Source of the DNA: Naasia lichenicola | GTDB taxonomy: Bacteria > Actinomycetota > Actinomycetes > Actinomycetales > Microbacteriaceae | NCBI RefSeq assembly: GCF_004801885.1 | Contig: NZ_SSSM01000005.1 | Coordinates: 496,001 to 560,000, forward strand | Length of the DNA stretch: 64,000 nucleotides | Reading direction: 5' to 3' | Shown: positions 49,602-58,525 of the stretch, one piece after another | Numbering within the stretch: position 1 is the stretch's first letter | Layout: every line of letters starts with the position of its first letter | The notes under the pieces: model-generated | What the model saw: the letters and a program-made list of their open reading frames with translations, nothing else | What the model was told of the DNA's origin: nothing | Databases searched by the model: none | Made by a program: the position numbers and the translations under genes

Positions 49602-49988
49602 ATGGACGCCATCGCGATCGCCAGCTCCGCGCTGACCACCCACCGCAAGTGGCTCGACGCCATCTCGGACAACCTGTCCAACATCAACACCGTCACCCCG
49701 ACGAGCGGCGCGGCCTTCCAGGCCCGCTACGTGAAGGTCACCGAAGGCGCCGGCATCACCGGCGTCAACGTGACGGGCGTGGAGTACGGCGATGCCGAGG
49801 GCAAGCTCACCTACGACCCCGAGAACCCGATTGCGGACAAGGACGGCTACGTCCGGATGCCCGACATCGACCTCGCCTCCCAGATGGGCTATCTCGTGAT
49901 GGCCCAGCGGGGCTATGAGGCCAATGCGGCCATCGTCGACCGCGCGAAGTCCACCTACGAGGCAGCACTGCAGATCGGCAAGGGCTGA
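49602..49988 (+). CDS. flgC: Flagellar basal-body rod protein FlgC
   Basis: 128-residue proximal rod protein. [20 protein letters not shown] and [10 protein letters not shown] are the rod signature; [20 protein letters not shown] and the final helix [19 protein letters not shown]-type segment ([19 protein letters not shown]) complete it. Overlaps fliE by one base (TGATG). Confidence 0.93.
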   Translation: MDAIAIASSALTTHRKWLDAISDNLSNINTVTPTSGAAFQARYVKVTEGAGITGVNVTGVEYGDAEGKLTYDPENPIADKDGYVRMPDIDLASQMGYLVMAQRGYEANAAIVDRAKSTYEAALQIGKG

Positions 49989-50302
49989 TGACCGTCTCCG
50001 CGATCTCCGGGCTGAGCAACCTCAGCAGCATCGCCTCGTCGCAGCTCGTCTCCGCGGCGCAGCAGTCCAAGTCGTCCTCCGGGGCCGACTTCAGCTCGCT
50101 CCTGTCCTCCGCCGTCAGCGGCGTGCAGACGACCGAGAGCGCCGCCAGCTCCACTGCTGTCAAGGCGGTCACGGGTGACCTCACCGACATCCACGACGCC
50201 ACCATCGCCGCGACGCGTGCTCAGGTCACGCTCGAGCTGGTGTCCGCCGTGCGCAACAAGGGCGTCGAAGCCTTCAACGAGATCATGAGGATGCAGGCCT
50301 GA
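49988..50302 (+). CDS. fliE: Flagellar hook-basal body complex protein FliE
   Basis: 104-residue rod/MS-ring adaptor. The C-terminal half has the conserved [21 protein letters not shown] and [15 protein letters not shown]. The Ser-rich N-terminus is variable. Coupled to flgC and fliF by one-base overlaps. Confidence 0.9.
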   Translation: MTVSAISGLSNLSSIASSQLVSAAQQSKSSSGADFSSLLSSAVSGVQTTESAASSTAVKAVTGDLTDIHDATIAATRAQVTLELVSAVRNKGVEAFNEIMRMQA

Positions 50303-52038
50303 TGGCGAACAAGATGACGGGCGCCGGAACGCGCGCCCTCGGCGCGATCCGCGAATTCACGATCGCCCAGCGCACCATCGCCCTGATCGGCGTCGGCGTG
50401 CTGGTGCTGGGCGGCATCGCCCTCTCCGCCTTCCTCGGCAAGCCCTCCATGTCGCCCCTTTTCTCGGGACTGAGCGGCGCCGACGCCAGCTCGATCGTCG
50501 AGCAGCTCGACAAGGACGGCGTCGAGTACCAGCTAACAGACGGCGGCGGCACCATCCTCGTCCCGACCGACAAGGTCGACGCCGAGCGCATCTCCGCCGC
50601 GGCCGCCGGCCTGCCGAGCGAGGGCACCAGCGGCTACGCGCTGCTCGACGACATGGGCGTCACCGCATCGGAGTTCCAGCAGAACGTCACCTACAAGCGC
50701 GCCATCGAGGGCGAGCTCGCGAAGACAATCGAGTCGATCGACGGCGTCCGCAGCGCATCCGTGCAGCTCGCCATCCCGAAGGAGTCGGTCTTCGTCTCCG
50801 AGACCGCCGACCCGACCGCCTCCGTCTTCATCAGCACGGCGACCACCCTCGGCTCCGACCAGATCCAGGCGATCGTGCACCTCACCTCCGCCGCGGTCGA
50901 CGGCCTCAAGGCCGAGAACGTCTCGGTCGTCGACGCCAAGGGCAACGTGCTCTCCTCGGTCGGCGGCGGCGCGACCGGCGGAAGCGATGTCGGCGCCACC
51001 TACGAGGCGACGGTCCGCAGCCGCATCCAGACCATGCTCGACACCCTCGTCGGCCCCGGCAACTCCACCGTGGCGGTGGCCGCGGATGTCAGCTCGGCCA
51101 GCGGCCAGCGCGTCAGCGAGACCTACACGGTCCCGGATGGCGCTCCTGCGCTCAGCGAGCAGACCACGACCGAGGGCTACGGCGGAACCGGCGACGGAAC
51201 CGGCACCGACGCCGTCACCGGCGTGCTCGGCTCCTCCGTCGACACCGGCGACATGGTGAGCAACGGCACCACCACCGAGACCGCCACAGACGGCGGGGGC
51301 TACGACTCGCAGACTTCGGTCAAGAACAACGCCATCAACAAGGTCACCGAGACCAGCACCCTGCCGGTCGGCGAGATCAGCCGTCAGACCATCTCGGTCG
51401 CCATCAACGCCGACTCGGTCACGAGCGTCGACACCACCCAGATCTCCGACCTCGTCTCCGCTGCAGCCGGCGTCGACCAGGCCCGTGGCGACAAGGTCAC
51501 CGTCGAAGCAGCCTCCTTCTCGACGGCCGCGGCGACGCAGGCCGCCGAGGCGCTCAAGGCGGGCGACGCGGCCCAGAGCTCGGACAGCCTGATGAAGCTC
51601 ATCACCACCGCCGTCATCGTGGTCGGCAGCATCATCGCCCTGATCATCGTGCTGAGCGTGCTGAAGAAGCTCTTCAAGCGCCCCGAGCCCGAGACGGTCG
51701 ACGGCGGCGACATGACCGCCACGACCTTCCCGAACATGGATCAGCACCTGTCCGGCCTCGACGCCATGCAGGCGGCTGGCATGGGCGGACAGTACGGCGC
51801 GATGGGCGCCGGCCAGAATCCCGCGCCGCTCGGCCCGCCCCCCGGCGCCTTCGGTGCACCGCAGCCCATCGCCGGTGGTCCCGCCGGATACGGCCAGCTC
51901 CCCGAGCCGATCGGCCTCGCCGCCGGCAACAGCGAGTTCGAGCGCCTCCAGGCCGATGTCAACGCGCTCGCCGCGTCCGACCCCGAGAAGACCGCTGACT
52001 ACCTCCGCGCGCTCATGGACACCAGGCAGCCTGCATGA
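50302..52038 (+). CDS. fliF: Flagellar MS-ring protein FliF
   Basis: 578-residue membrane ring protein. First membrane segment near residues 24-45 (IALIGVGVLVLGGIALSAFL), ring-building YscJ domains to about 250 (QRALEGELAKTI-type segment KRAIEGELAKTIESIDGV), a Gly/Thr-rich linker, and a second membrane segment near 434-458 (TAVIVVGSIIALIIVLSVLK). The cytoplasmic C-terminus ends with EFERLQADVNALAASDPEKT, the FliG-binding tail. Overlaps fliG by four bases. Confidence 0.95.
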   Translation: MANKMTGAGTRALGAIREFTIAQRTIALIGVGVLVLGGIALSAFLGKPSMSPLFSGLSGADASSIVEQLDKDGVEYQLTDGGGTILVPTDKVDAERISAAAAGLPSEGTSGYALLDDMGVTASEFQQNVTYKRAIEGELAKTIESIDGVRSASVQLAIPKESVFVSETADPTASVFISTATTLGSDQIQAIVHLTSAAVDGLKAENVSVVDAKGNVLSSVGGGATGGSDVGATYEATVRSRIQTMLDTLVGPGNSTVAVAADVSSASGQRVSETYTVPDGAPALSEQTTTEGYGGTGDGTGTDAVTGVLGSSVDTGDMVSNGTTTETATDGGGYDSQTSVKNNAINKVTETSTLPVGEISRQTISVAINADSVTSVDTTQISDLVSAAAGVDQARGDKVTVEAASFSTAAATQAAEALKAGDAAQSSDSLMKLITTAVIVVGSIIALIIVLSVLKKLFKRPEPETVDGGDMTATTFPNMDQHLSGLDAMQAAGMGGQYGAMGAGQNPAPLGPPPGAFGAPQPIAGGPAGYGQLPEPIGLAAGNSEFERLQADVNALAASDPEKTADYLRALMDTRQPA

Positions 52039-53123
52039 CGACGGAAGTCGCCACCCGTGCGCTGACGGGCATCCAGAAGGCGGCCTTGGTGCTCATGACG
52101 ATGAGCACCGACAAGGCCGCCATCGTGATGCGCCAATTCAGCGAGCAGGAGGCCGAGGAGATCTCGGCGGAGATCGTGCGCCTCCGCGGGGCGGACGATC
52201 GCGTCGCCGAGCTCGCCATCCGCGAGTTCCAGGCACAGTCCGCAGCCCCCACCGTCGCCCCCACCCGCGGCGGGATGGACTTCGCCAGCGGACTGCTCGA
52301 GGCGTCCTTCGGCGCCGAGAAGGCGGCGGCCGTCATCGAGCGCCTCGACGCGAGCATGGGCGTCGGCGCATTCGACTTCCTCGCCGAGGCCGACGCGGCC
52401 AAGGTCACCGCGCTGCTCATCGACGAGCTGCCCGAGACCGTGGCGTTCGTGCTCGCCCACCTCAAGGCCGACGTCGCCTCCGCCGTGCTGCTCGAGTTCG
52501 AGGGCGTCCGCCGACTCGACGTCGCGCAGAGCATCGCCACCATGGGCGTCGCCACCCCCGAGGCCGCCGGCATCATCGCCGCGACCCTCAAGGCGCGATC
52601 CAAGACGGTCAAGGTCGTCGCGAAGGACGCCGTCGAGGAGAACCACCTCGGCGGAGTGCAGCCCCTCGTCGACATGATGAACCACGCGGATCCGGCTACC
52701 GAGCGCGAGCTGATGGCGGCCCTCCAGGAGCGCGACCCCGATCTTGCCGCTCAGGTGCGCGCCCTCATGCTCAGCTTCGAGGACCTCCCGCTGCTCCAGG
52801 ACCGCGATGTGCAGCAGGTGCTCCGTGGCATCGACATCGGCCAGATCGCGCTCGCCCTCAAGGGGGCGCCGGAGGAGATCTCCGCGGTGATCCGCAGCAA
52901 CATGTCCGAGCGCAACCGGCAGACCCTCACCGAAGAGGCCGCCGAGCTCGGACGCGTTCCGAAGTCGCAGGTCGAGGAGGCGCGCAACCTGCTCGTCAAG
53001 GCGATCCGCGAGCTCTCCGCCACGCAGGGTCTCGAGCTGAAGACGGTGGCCGTGGAAGGTGCGGAGCCCGTCGAGGGCGAAGCAGAGGCCGAGCCGGTGG
53101 ACGAGGAGGAGTATGTCGACTGA
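52035..53123 (+). CDS. fliG: Flagellar motor switch protein FliG
   Basis: 362-residue rotor protein that receives torque from MotA. N-domain LTGIQKAALVLMTMSTDKAA, the EHPQ-equivalent segment in the middle domain, and the charged torque helix in the C-domain (FEDLPLLQDRDVQQVLRGID, then LALKGAPEEISAVIRSNMSE) are present. A C-terminal acidic tail (EGEAEAEPVDEEEYVD) is an extra feature. fliH overlaps its last 11 bases. Confidence 0.95.
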   Translation: MTTEVATRALTGIQKAALVLMTMSTDKAAIVMRQFSEQEAEEISAEIVRLRGADDRVAELAIREFQAQSAAPTVAPTRGGMDFASGLLEASFGAEKAAAVIERLDASMGVGAFDFLAEADAAKVTALLIDELPETVAFVLAHLKADVASAVLLEFEGVRRLDVAQSIATMGVATPEAAGIIAATLKARSKTVKVVAKDAVEENHLGGVQPLVDMMNHADPATERELMAALQERDPDLAAQVRALMLSFEDLPLLQDRDVQQVLRGIDIGQIALALKGAPEEISAVIRSNMSERNRQTLTEEAAELGRVPKSQVEEARNLLVKAIRELSATQGLELKTVAVEGAEPVEGEAEAEPVDEEEYVD

Positions 53124-53715
53124 CTTCGCCCCCTTCGCCTACCCGGTGCTCCACGACGTGGAGCTCGGGGAGATCGCCGAGCGCGCTCGCGTGCAGGGTC
53201 ACGCGGCGGGCTACGCCGCGGGTCGTCGCGAGGCGACCGCGCGGATCGCCGCCGAGTCAGCCGCGCTGCACGGCGAGCACGATCGGATCCTCGCCGCCGA
53301 GATCGCTTCCGTGCGGGGCGCCATCGCCGCCCTGCAGCACGCGGGGGAGCAGCTCGCCGCGCACTCCGCCACCGCCATCGAGGTCGCCGACACCGCGGTG
53401 CTCGCCGCCGCCGTCGAACTCGCCGAGATGATCATCGGCCGAGAGCTGCTCGACCACGAGGGATCCGCGCTCGACGCGGTGCGCCGCGCGCTCGCCGGCG
53501 CCCACGACCGCCCCGTCCGCGCCGTACGCATGCACCCGCAGGACCTCGAACTCGTCGCCGACCAGGTGGCCGCCGACTCCGACATCCGTCTCGTCGCCGA
53601 CCCGTTCCTCGACCGCGGCGACGCGATCGCCGACGTCATCGACGGCATCGTGGATGCCCGCATCTCGACGGCGATCGACCGCGCCCGCGCCGTGCTCTCG
53701 GCGGTGACCGAATGA
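53113..53715 (+). CDS. fliH: Flagellar export ATPase regulator FliH
   Basis: 200-residue protein that holds FliI dimers at the export gate. AERARVQGHAAGYAAGRREA is the glycine-rich repeat helix typical of FliH, followed by an Ala-rich coiled coil and the C-terminal FliI-binding domain (DIRLVADPFLDRGDAIADV). GAGGAGG before ATG 53113. Overlaps fliG and fliI. Confidence 0.85.
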   Translation: MSTDFAPFAYPVLHDVELGEIAERARVQGHAAGYAAGRREATARIAAESAALHGEHDRILAAEIASVRGAIAALQHAGEQLAAHSATAIEVADTAVLAAAVELAEMIIGRELLDHEGSALDAVRRALAGAHDRPVRAVRMHPQDLELVADQVAADSDIRLVADPFLDRGDAIADVIDGIVDARISTAIDRARAVLSAVTE

Positions 53716-55040
53716 TCGGCCTCGTTCAGGACGCGCCCCGGTCCGCCGTCCTCGAGCGCATGCTCGCCGCTGCCCAGCCCGAACGCGTCGGCGCCGTCAC
53801 CTCGATCGCCGGTCTCGGCATCCAGGTCCGGGGAGTGGACGCCGCGATCGGCGACCTCCTGGAGATCGGCCACGACCGTGCACGCGCCGAAGTGGTGGCC
53901 GTCACCGAGCGCTCGGCGACCGCCATGCCCCTCGACCGCATCGAAGGCCTCTCCGCCGGTGCCCCGGTGCGCTCCACTCGCGGCAGGATGACCGTGCCCA
54001 CCGGGCGGGGCCTGCTCGGCCGCGTCATCGACGCGACGGGCAACCCCATCGACGGCAAGGGCCCCATCTGGGACACCGTCCAGATGCCACTCGACAGCCC
54101 CCCGCCGTCGGCACTCGGACGCCAGCGGATCACCGCCCCGCTGCCCCTCGGGGTGCGTGCGCTCGACACGATGACGGCGGTCGGACAGGGCCAGCGCATC
54201 GGCCTGTTCGCCGGCTCCGGCGTCGGGAAGTCGTCGCTGCTGTCGATGATCGCGCGCGGAACCGAAGCCGAGGTCTCCGTCATCGCGCTCATCGGCGAGC
54301 GAGGCCGAGAGGTCCGCGAGTTCCTCGAGGACGACCTCGGCCCCGAAGGACTCGCGCGCTCGGTCGTGGTCGTCTCGACGGCCGACCAGCCCGCCCTCAT
54401 GCGCGTGCGCGCCGCGTTCACCGCCACCCGGATCGCCGAGAGCTTCCGCGACCTGGGCCAGCATGCCGTGCTGATGATGGACTCGCTCACCCGCGTCGCC
54501 ATGGCGCAGCGCGAGATCGGCCTGTCGATCGGCGAGCCGCCCGCCACCCGCGGCTATCCGCCCTCGGTGTTCGGCCTGCTCGCCCGGCTGCTCGAGCGCG
54601 CCGGAACCGGCCCCGTCGGCTCCGTCACCGGCATCTACACCGTGCTCGTCGACGGCGACGACCACAACGAGCCGATCGCCGACACCACCCGATCGATCCT
54701 CGACGGCCACATCGTCCTCGACCGCAAGCTCGCGACCGCCGGCCACTTCCCGTCGATCGACGTGCTGGAGTCCATCTCGCGCGTGGCGTCACGCGTGACA
54801 TCGCCCGACCAGAAGGCGGCGGCCCAGATCCTGCGCGGTGTCATGGCCGCACGTCGCGACATGCAGGACCTCATCGACGTCGGCGCCTACCAGCGCGGGA
54901 TCAATCCCCGCGTCGACGCGGCGCTCGACAACGAGGCCGGCATCCTCTCCTTCCTCCAGCAGCGGATGGACGACAGCACCTCCTACGCCGACGCCTGGAC
55001 CCGTCTCGCCCTGCTCGTCCGGGCGATGGGGGTGAACTGA
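53712..55040 (+). CDS. fliI: Flagellum-specific ATP synthase FliI
   Basis: 442-residue type III export ATPase related to F1-beta. Walker A is FAGSGVGKSSL near residue 168; Walker B is VLMMDSLTRVA; GERGREVREF and the signature PPATRGYPPSVF are present. Starts in the fliH stop and precedes fliJ by one base. Confidence 0.96.
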   Translation: MIGLVQDAPRSAVLERMLAAAQPERVGAVTSIAGLGIQVRGVDAAIGDLLEIGHDRARAEVVAVTERSATAMPLDRIEGLSAGAPVRSTRGRMTVPTGRGLLGRVIDATGNPIDGKGPIWDTVQMPLDSPPPSALGRQRITAPLPLGVRALDTMTAVGQGQRIGLFAGSGVGKSSLLSMIARGTEAEVSVIALIGERGREVREFLEDDLGPEGLARSVVVVSTADQPALMRVRAAFTATRIAESFRDLGQHAVLMMDSLTRVAMAQREIGLSIGEPPATRGYPPSVFGLLARLLERAGTGPVGSVTGIYTVLVDGDDHNEPIADTTRSILDGHIVLDRKLATAGHFPSIDVLESISRVASRVTSPDQKAAAQILRGVMAARRDMQDLIDVGAYQRGINPRVDAALDNEAGILSFLQQRMDDSTSYADAWTRLALLVRAMGVN

Positions 55041-55041
55041 G

Positions 55042-55581
55042 ATGCGCGACTTCTCGCTCTCCGGACTCCTCCGGCTCCGCCGTCTGCAGCAGGATCAGGC
55101 AGGCGCCAACGTGCTGCGCGCGCGTTCCCGCGCATCGGAGCTCGCCGCCCAGCGCACCCACGTGCGCGAGGCGATGCTCGGCCAGAACAACGACGCCGCG
55201 AACATCAGCACGATGCACGCCATCGCCGCCGCGCGCGCATCGACCTCGAGCATGCTCGCCGACCTCGCCGCGCTCGAGATCGAGGCGCAGAGCGTCGTCG
55301 ACGAGGCGACCCGCCAGCACGCCCTCGCCCGACGCGCTGTGCTCTCGATCGAGAAGCTCGAGACCAAGCACATCGATGCCGCCCGTTCCGAGGAGCTCCG
55401 CGCCGAGCAGAACATCCTCGACGAGCTGGCGATGCGCCCCAGATCCCGCTTCGGGGCGGATGACGAGTCCGTGCAGACGCCGTCGAACGGCGACGCCGCA
55501 GATGGCCTCGGCGACGCCGAACTCTCCGACTTCTCCGGCCACGCCAATCTCTCCGGACCCGAGGGCGGTGATCGCCGATGA
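55042..55581 (+). CDS. fliJ: Flagellar FliJ-family protein
   Basis: 179-residue coiled-coil protein, the central stalk of the export ATPase. The N-terminus FSLSGLLRLRRLQQDQAGAN and about 120 residues of heptad-like helix match FliJ in size and place. The acidic C-terminal tail is poorly conserved. Overlaps the next gene by four bases. Confidence 0.8.
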   Translation: MRDFSLSGLLRLRRLQQDQAGANVLRARSRASELAAQRTHVREAMLGQNNDAANISTMHAIAAARASTSSMLADLAALEIEAQSVVDEATRQHALARRAVLSIEKLETKHIDAARSEELRAEQNILDELAMRPRSRFGADDESVQTPSNGDAADGLGDAELSDFSGHANLSGPEGGDRR

Positions 55582-56390
55582 GCGTCGCCGACATCCAGGC
55601 CTCGATCTCCGCCATCCAGTCCCGCATCGCCGAGCTCACGCAGGTGCGGCCGCCGGTCTCGGCCAGCGCCGCGAGCTCCAGCGCCAGCACCAGCGCGTCG
55701 ACGTTCGCCGACGCCCTCAGCTCCGCCACCGACACGACCGCCACCGACACCTCGGTCACCGGCAGCGACGTCGCCGCCGCGGCCATGAAGTACGTGGGTA
55801 CCCCCTATGTGCTCGGAGGCACCACGACGAGCGGCATCGACTGCTCCGGCCTGGTGCAGTCCGTCTACAAGGACCTCGGCGTCACCGTTCCCCGCCTCGT
55901 CAGCCAGCAGCAGTCGATCGGCACCGCGGTGCCCTCGCTCGCGCAGGCGAAGCCGGGCGACCTCATCGTGCTCGACGGCGGTGACCACATCGCGATCTAC
56001 CTGGGCAACAACACCGTCGTGCACGCGCCCTACGAAGGCCGAGATGTGTCGGTGCAGAAGGCGTGGTTCGACGACAGCGACATCGTGACCATCCGCCGCG
56101 TCGTGCCGACCGACGAAGAGGCCGCGGCCGCGACCGCCGCCAAGGCCACGTCGTCGTCGCAGAGCGCGATCAACTCGGCCCTCTCATCGCTGATGAGCAG
56201 CTCGGGGACCGGCTCGAGCACGTCGATGCTGTCCTCCATGCTCGGCACCTCGTCGCTCTCGTCGGGCACCGACCTCTCGTCCATGCTCTCCTCCCTCACA
56301 TCCGGCACCAGCACCGGCTCGTCGTCGTCGACCGCGGCCAACCAGATCGCAGCGGCGCGTGCCGCCCTCCTCGCAAGGAGCATCTCCTGA
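55578..56390 (+). CDS. NlpC/P60 (C40) peptidase in the flagellar operon
   Basis: 270-residue peptidoglycan endopeptidase-like protein. The catalytic domain (residues ~60-175) has Cys in GIDCSGLVQ, His in GGDHIAIYLG and the third residue near VVHAPYEG. There is no signal peptide; the N-terminus (MSVADIQASISAIQSRIAEL) is a short amphipathic helix like those of rod and hook proteins. The C-terminal ~100 residues are Ser/Thr/Gly-rich. Its place between fliJ and fliK suggests it opens the wall for the rod, as FlgJ does elsewhere, possibly exported by the flagellar apparatus. Confidence 0.85.
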   Translation: MSVADIQASISAIQSRIAELTQVRPPVSASAASSSASTSASTFADALSSATDTTATDTSVTGSDVAAAAMKYVGTPYVLGGTTTSGIDCSGLVQSVYKDLGVTVPRLVSQQQSIGTAVPSLAQAKPGDLIVLDGGDHIAIYLGNNTVVHAPYEGRDVSVQKAWFDDSDIVTIRRVVPTDEEAAAATAAKATSSSQSAINSALSSLMSSSGTGSSTSMLSSMLGTSSLSSGTDLSSMLSSLTSGTSTGSSSSTAANQIAAARAALLARSIS

Positions 56391-58003
56391 CCCCCACACT
56401 CAGCCCCCTGCTGACGTCCGCCCCCGCGGCCGTCGGCGCTTCGCGGCCCGCCCCTGGAACCGGTTCCGCTTCCGGGGAGCGTGCCGACAGCTTCGGCGCC
56501 GCGTACGATCGCGCCAGCTCCGACCTGGGCCGGGAAGACCGGCCCACGCGTGCACCGGGCAGGGGCGACGTCTCACGCCGCCCCGACACCGGGACGCGGG
56601 ACGCCTCGGCTGGACCCGCCTCCGAGGAGACGACCTCAGCGGACGACCCAGCCGTCGACGCGGACACCGTCGCGACGTCGACCCCCTCAGCTGCCACCGC
56701 ACAGGACGCCCTCCTGCTCGCGATGGCCATCCCCGTGACCGTGCCTGCGACGCCGAGCCCGACCTCGGCAGCAGACGCGAACCCGACGGACGTCCCTGCG
56801 ACGCCCGCTCCCGCCGTCCCGAACACGGCTAGCCCACTGCCCGGAGCCGCTCCGATCGCGGCTCCGGCAGCGGAGCCGGCCGTCGCCGCAGGAGCAGACG
56901 CCGCAGGAACGACCGGAAGCGACGTCGCCGCCGGCTTCCCGAGCCCCGCGACGGGAGAGGCGGCCGCCGCGATTTCCGCGACGGCCGCCCCTCAGCCCCG
57001 CCCCAAAAGCGCATCGCTGACCGGATCGGCCGCCGCCGACGACCGTCCTGACGCGACGGCAGACGCGACCACCGCGTCGGCCGATGGCTCTACGACTGTC
57101 AGCGATCCAGGATCCTCCGCCGCGGCCATCACCTCCGCCGACCAGGCATCCGGTTCCGCCGCGAACCCCTCGGCGGGCGCGACCCTGTCGCCCTCCGCCG
57201 CGGCGGCTGCCGGCGGCCCGCCTGCCGCCGAGCCGTCGCCCTCGGCACCCACGCCCGCACTCACTTCGACGGCGGCCCTCTCGACCGAGACCGCCGCACC
57301 AGCGGCCGCATCCCCGCGTCTCGCGGCAGCCCAGTCCGCTCCTGCCGCCTTCACACAGGCGCTCGCCGCCGCGACGGCTGCCGCCCTCCAGCCCGAGTCG
57401 TCGGACGCCACGAGTGCGGCTGCCGCGACGACGCCGATCGCGGCGCCCGACGCGGCCGTGCTGCCCACCACGATCACCATCGCGCCCGCCACCGCTCAGG
57501 CACCGGCACCCACGGTCGCTCCGACGGCGACCGCAGCCGCGTCGGCCCCGGCCACGGTCACCCCGACCCCGCTCCTCGAGCAGGTCACCGGCCCGATCGT
57601 CAACCTGCGCCAGTCGCCCGCCGGCGAGCACGTGATGACCCTCCGCGTCAGCCCCGAGAACCTGGGCCCGGTGACCGTGCGGGCGCACATCTCGGCAGCG
57701 GGCATGCAGGTGGAGATGTTCGCATCCACCGATCAGGCGCGCGATGCACTCAAGTCGCTGCTGCCCGACCTGCGACGCGACCTTGCCGCCTCCGGCGCGT
57801 CGTCAGCCCAGCAATCGTCCGCGAGCCTCAACCTGGGATCCGGAGATTCGCCAGCAGGACAGCAGCGCGATCGCTCCGGCGCCGACGGGATGCCTCGCTT
57901 CCCCGGTGCGACTCTTCGCAGCGCCACGATGGCAGCCCCAGAAGCCCCCACCCGCGCGTCCTCCTCACGCTCAGGCGGGTCCCTCCTCGACGTGATGGCC
58001 TGA
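56387..58003 (+). CDS. fliK: Flagellar hook-length control protein FliK, CTG start
   Basis: About 538-residue protein setting hook length. Residues 1-~390 are disordered Ala/Pro/Thr/Ser; the C-terminal Flg_hook domain is clear (GEHVMTLRVSPENLGPVTVR, then VEMFASTDQARDALKSLLPD). No ATG, GTG or TTG occurs in frame between the previous gene and ATG 56723, about 112 codons in. CTG 56387 follows AAGGAG by six bases and overlaps the peptidase stop as CTGA, matching the four-base overlaps of the operon, so CTG is the probable start. Confidence 0.85.
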   Translation: MTPTLSPLLTSAPAAVGASRPAPGTGSASGERADSFGAAYDRASSDLGREDRPTRAPGRGDVSRRPDTGTRDASAGPASEETTSADDPAVDADTVATSTPSAATAQDALLLAMAIPVTVPATPSPTSAADANPTDVPATPAPAVPNTASPLPGAAPIAAPAAEPAVAAGADAAGTTGSDVAAGFPSPATGEAAAAISATAAPQPRPKSASLTGSAAADDRPDATADATTASADGSTTVSDPGSSAAAITSADQASGSAANPSAGATLSPSAAAAAGGPPAAEPSPSAPTPALTSTAALSTETAAPAAASPRLAAAQSAPAAFTQALAAATAAALQPESSDATSAAAATTPIAAPDAAVLPTTITIAPATAQAPAPTVAPTATAAASAPATVTPTPLLEQVTGPIVNLRQSPAGEHVMTLRVSPENLGPVTVRAHISAAGMQVEMFASTDQARDALKSLLPDLRRDLAASGASSAQQSSASLNLGSGDSPAGQQRDRSGADGMPRFPGATLRSATMAAPEAPTRASSSRSGGSLLDVMA

Positions 58004-58017
58004 GAGAAAGAGCACCG

Positions 58018-58440
58018 ATGACCGACGCTGTGAACTCCACCACCGCCGCTACCGGCACGTCTCTGACCTCGACCGCTGCCGTGCGCAAGCCGACGCAGTC
58101 GTTCGACAGCGAGACCTTCATGAAGCTGCTCGTGGTCCAGCTCAAGTCGCAGGACCCGAGCTCGCCGATGGACACCAACGCCATGATCGGCCAGACCACG
58201 CAGCTGGCGACCATGGAGAAGCTGACCACCATGGCCGACCTCAGCGCGGACAGCTACTCGCTGCAGACCCGGATGGCGGCGGCGAACGTCGTCGGCAAGC
58301 AGGTCACCTACGCCGGAGCCGACGGCATCGCCGTAACCGGCATCGCGACCTCCGTCACGTTCAACGGGGACAAGCCGACCGTCACCGTGGGCGGCAAGAC
58401 GATGGATCTCAGCGCCCTCAGCGGAGTCGCTGCGGCCTAG
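58018..58440 (+). CDS. flgD: Flagellar hook capping protein FlgD
   Basis: 140-residue hook scaffold protein. The conserved segment is FDSETFMKLLVVQLKSQDPS followed by PMDTNAMIGQTTQLATMEKL. It is short because the outer Ig-like domains are largely absent; a brief C-terminal beta region remains. Fourteen bases after fliK; flgE follows after 85 bases with no clear element in the gap. Confidence 0.93.
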   Translation: MTDAVNSTTAATGTSLTSTAAVRKPTQSFDSETFMKLLVVQLKSQDPSSPMDTNAMIGQTTQLATMEKLTTMADLSADSYSLQTRMAAANVVGKQVTYAGADGIAVTGIATSVTFNGDKPTVTVGGKTMDLSALSGVAAA

Positions 58441-58525
58441 CCGAAGCGCCGCACCCCGTACTCCCGAACCTCACCGCACTGCTCTTCACAGCACCTCTCC
58501 GCATCGTCCTCCAGAAAGGCGCCAC

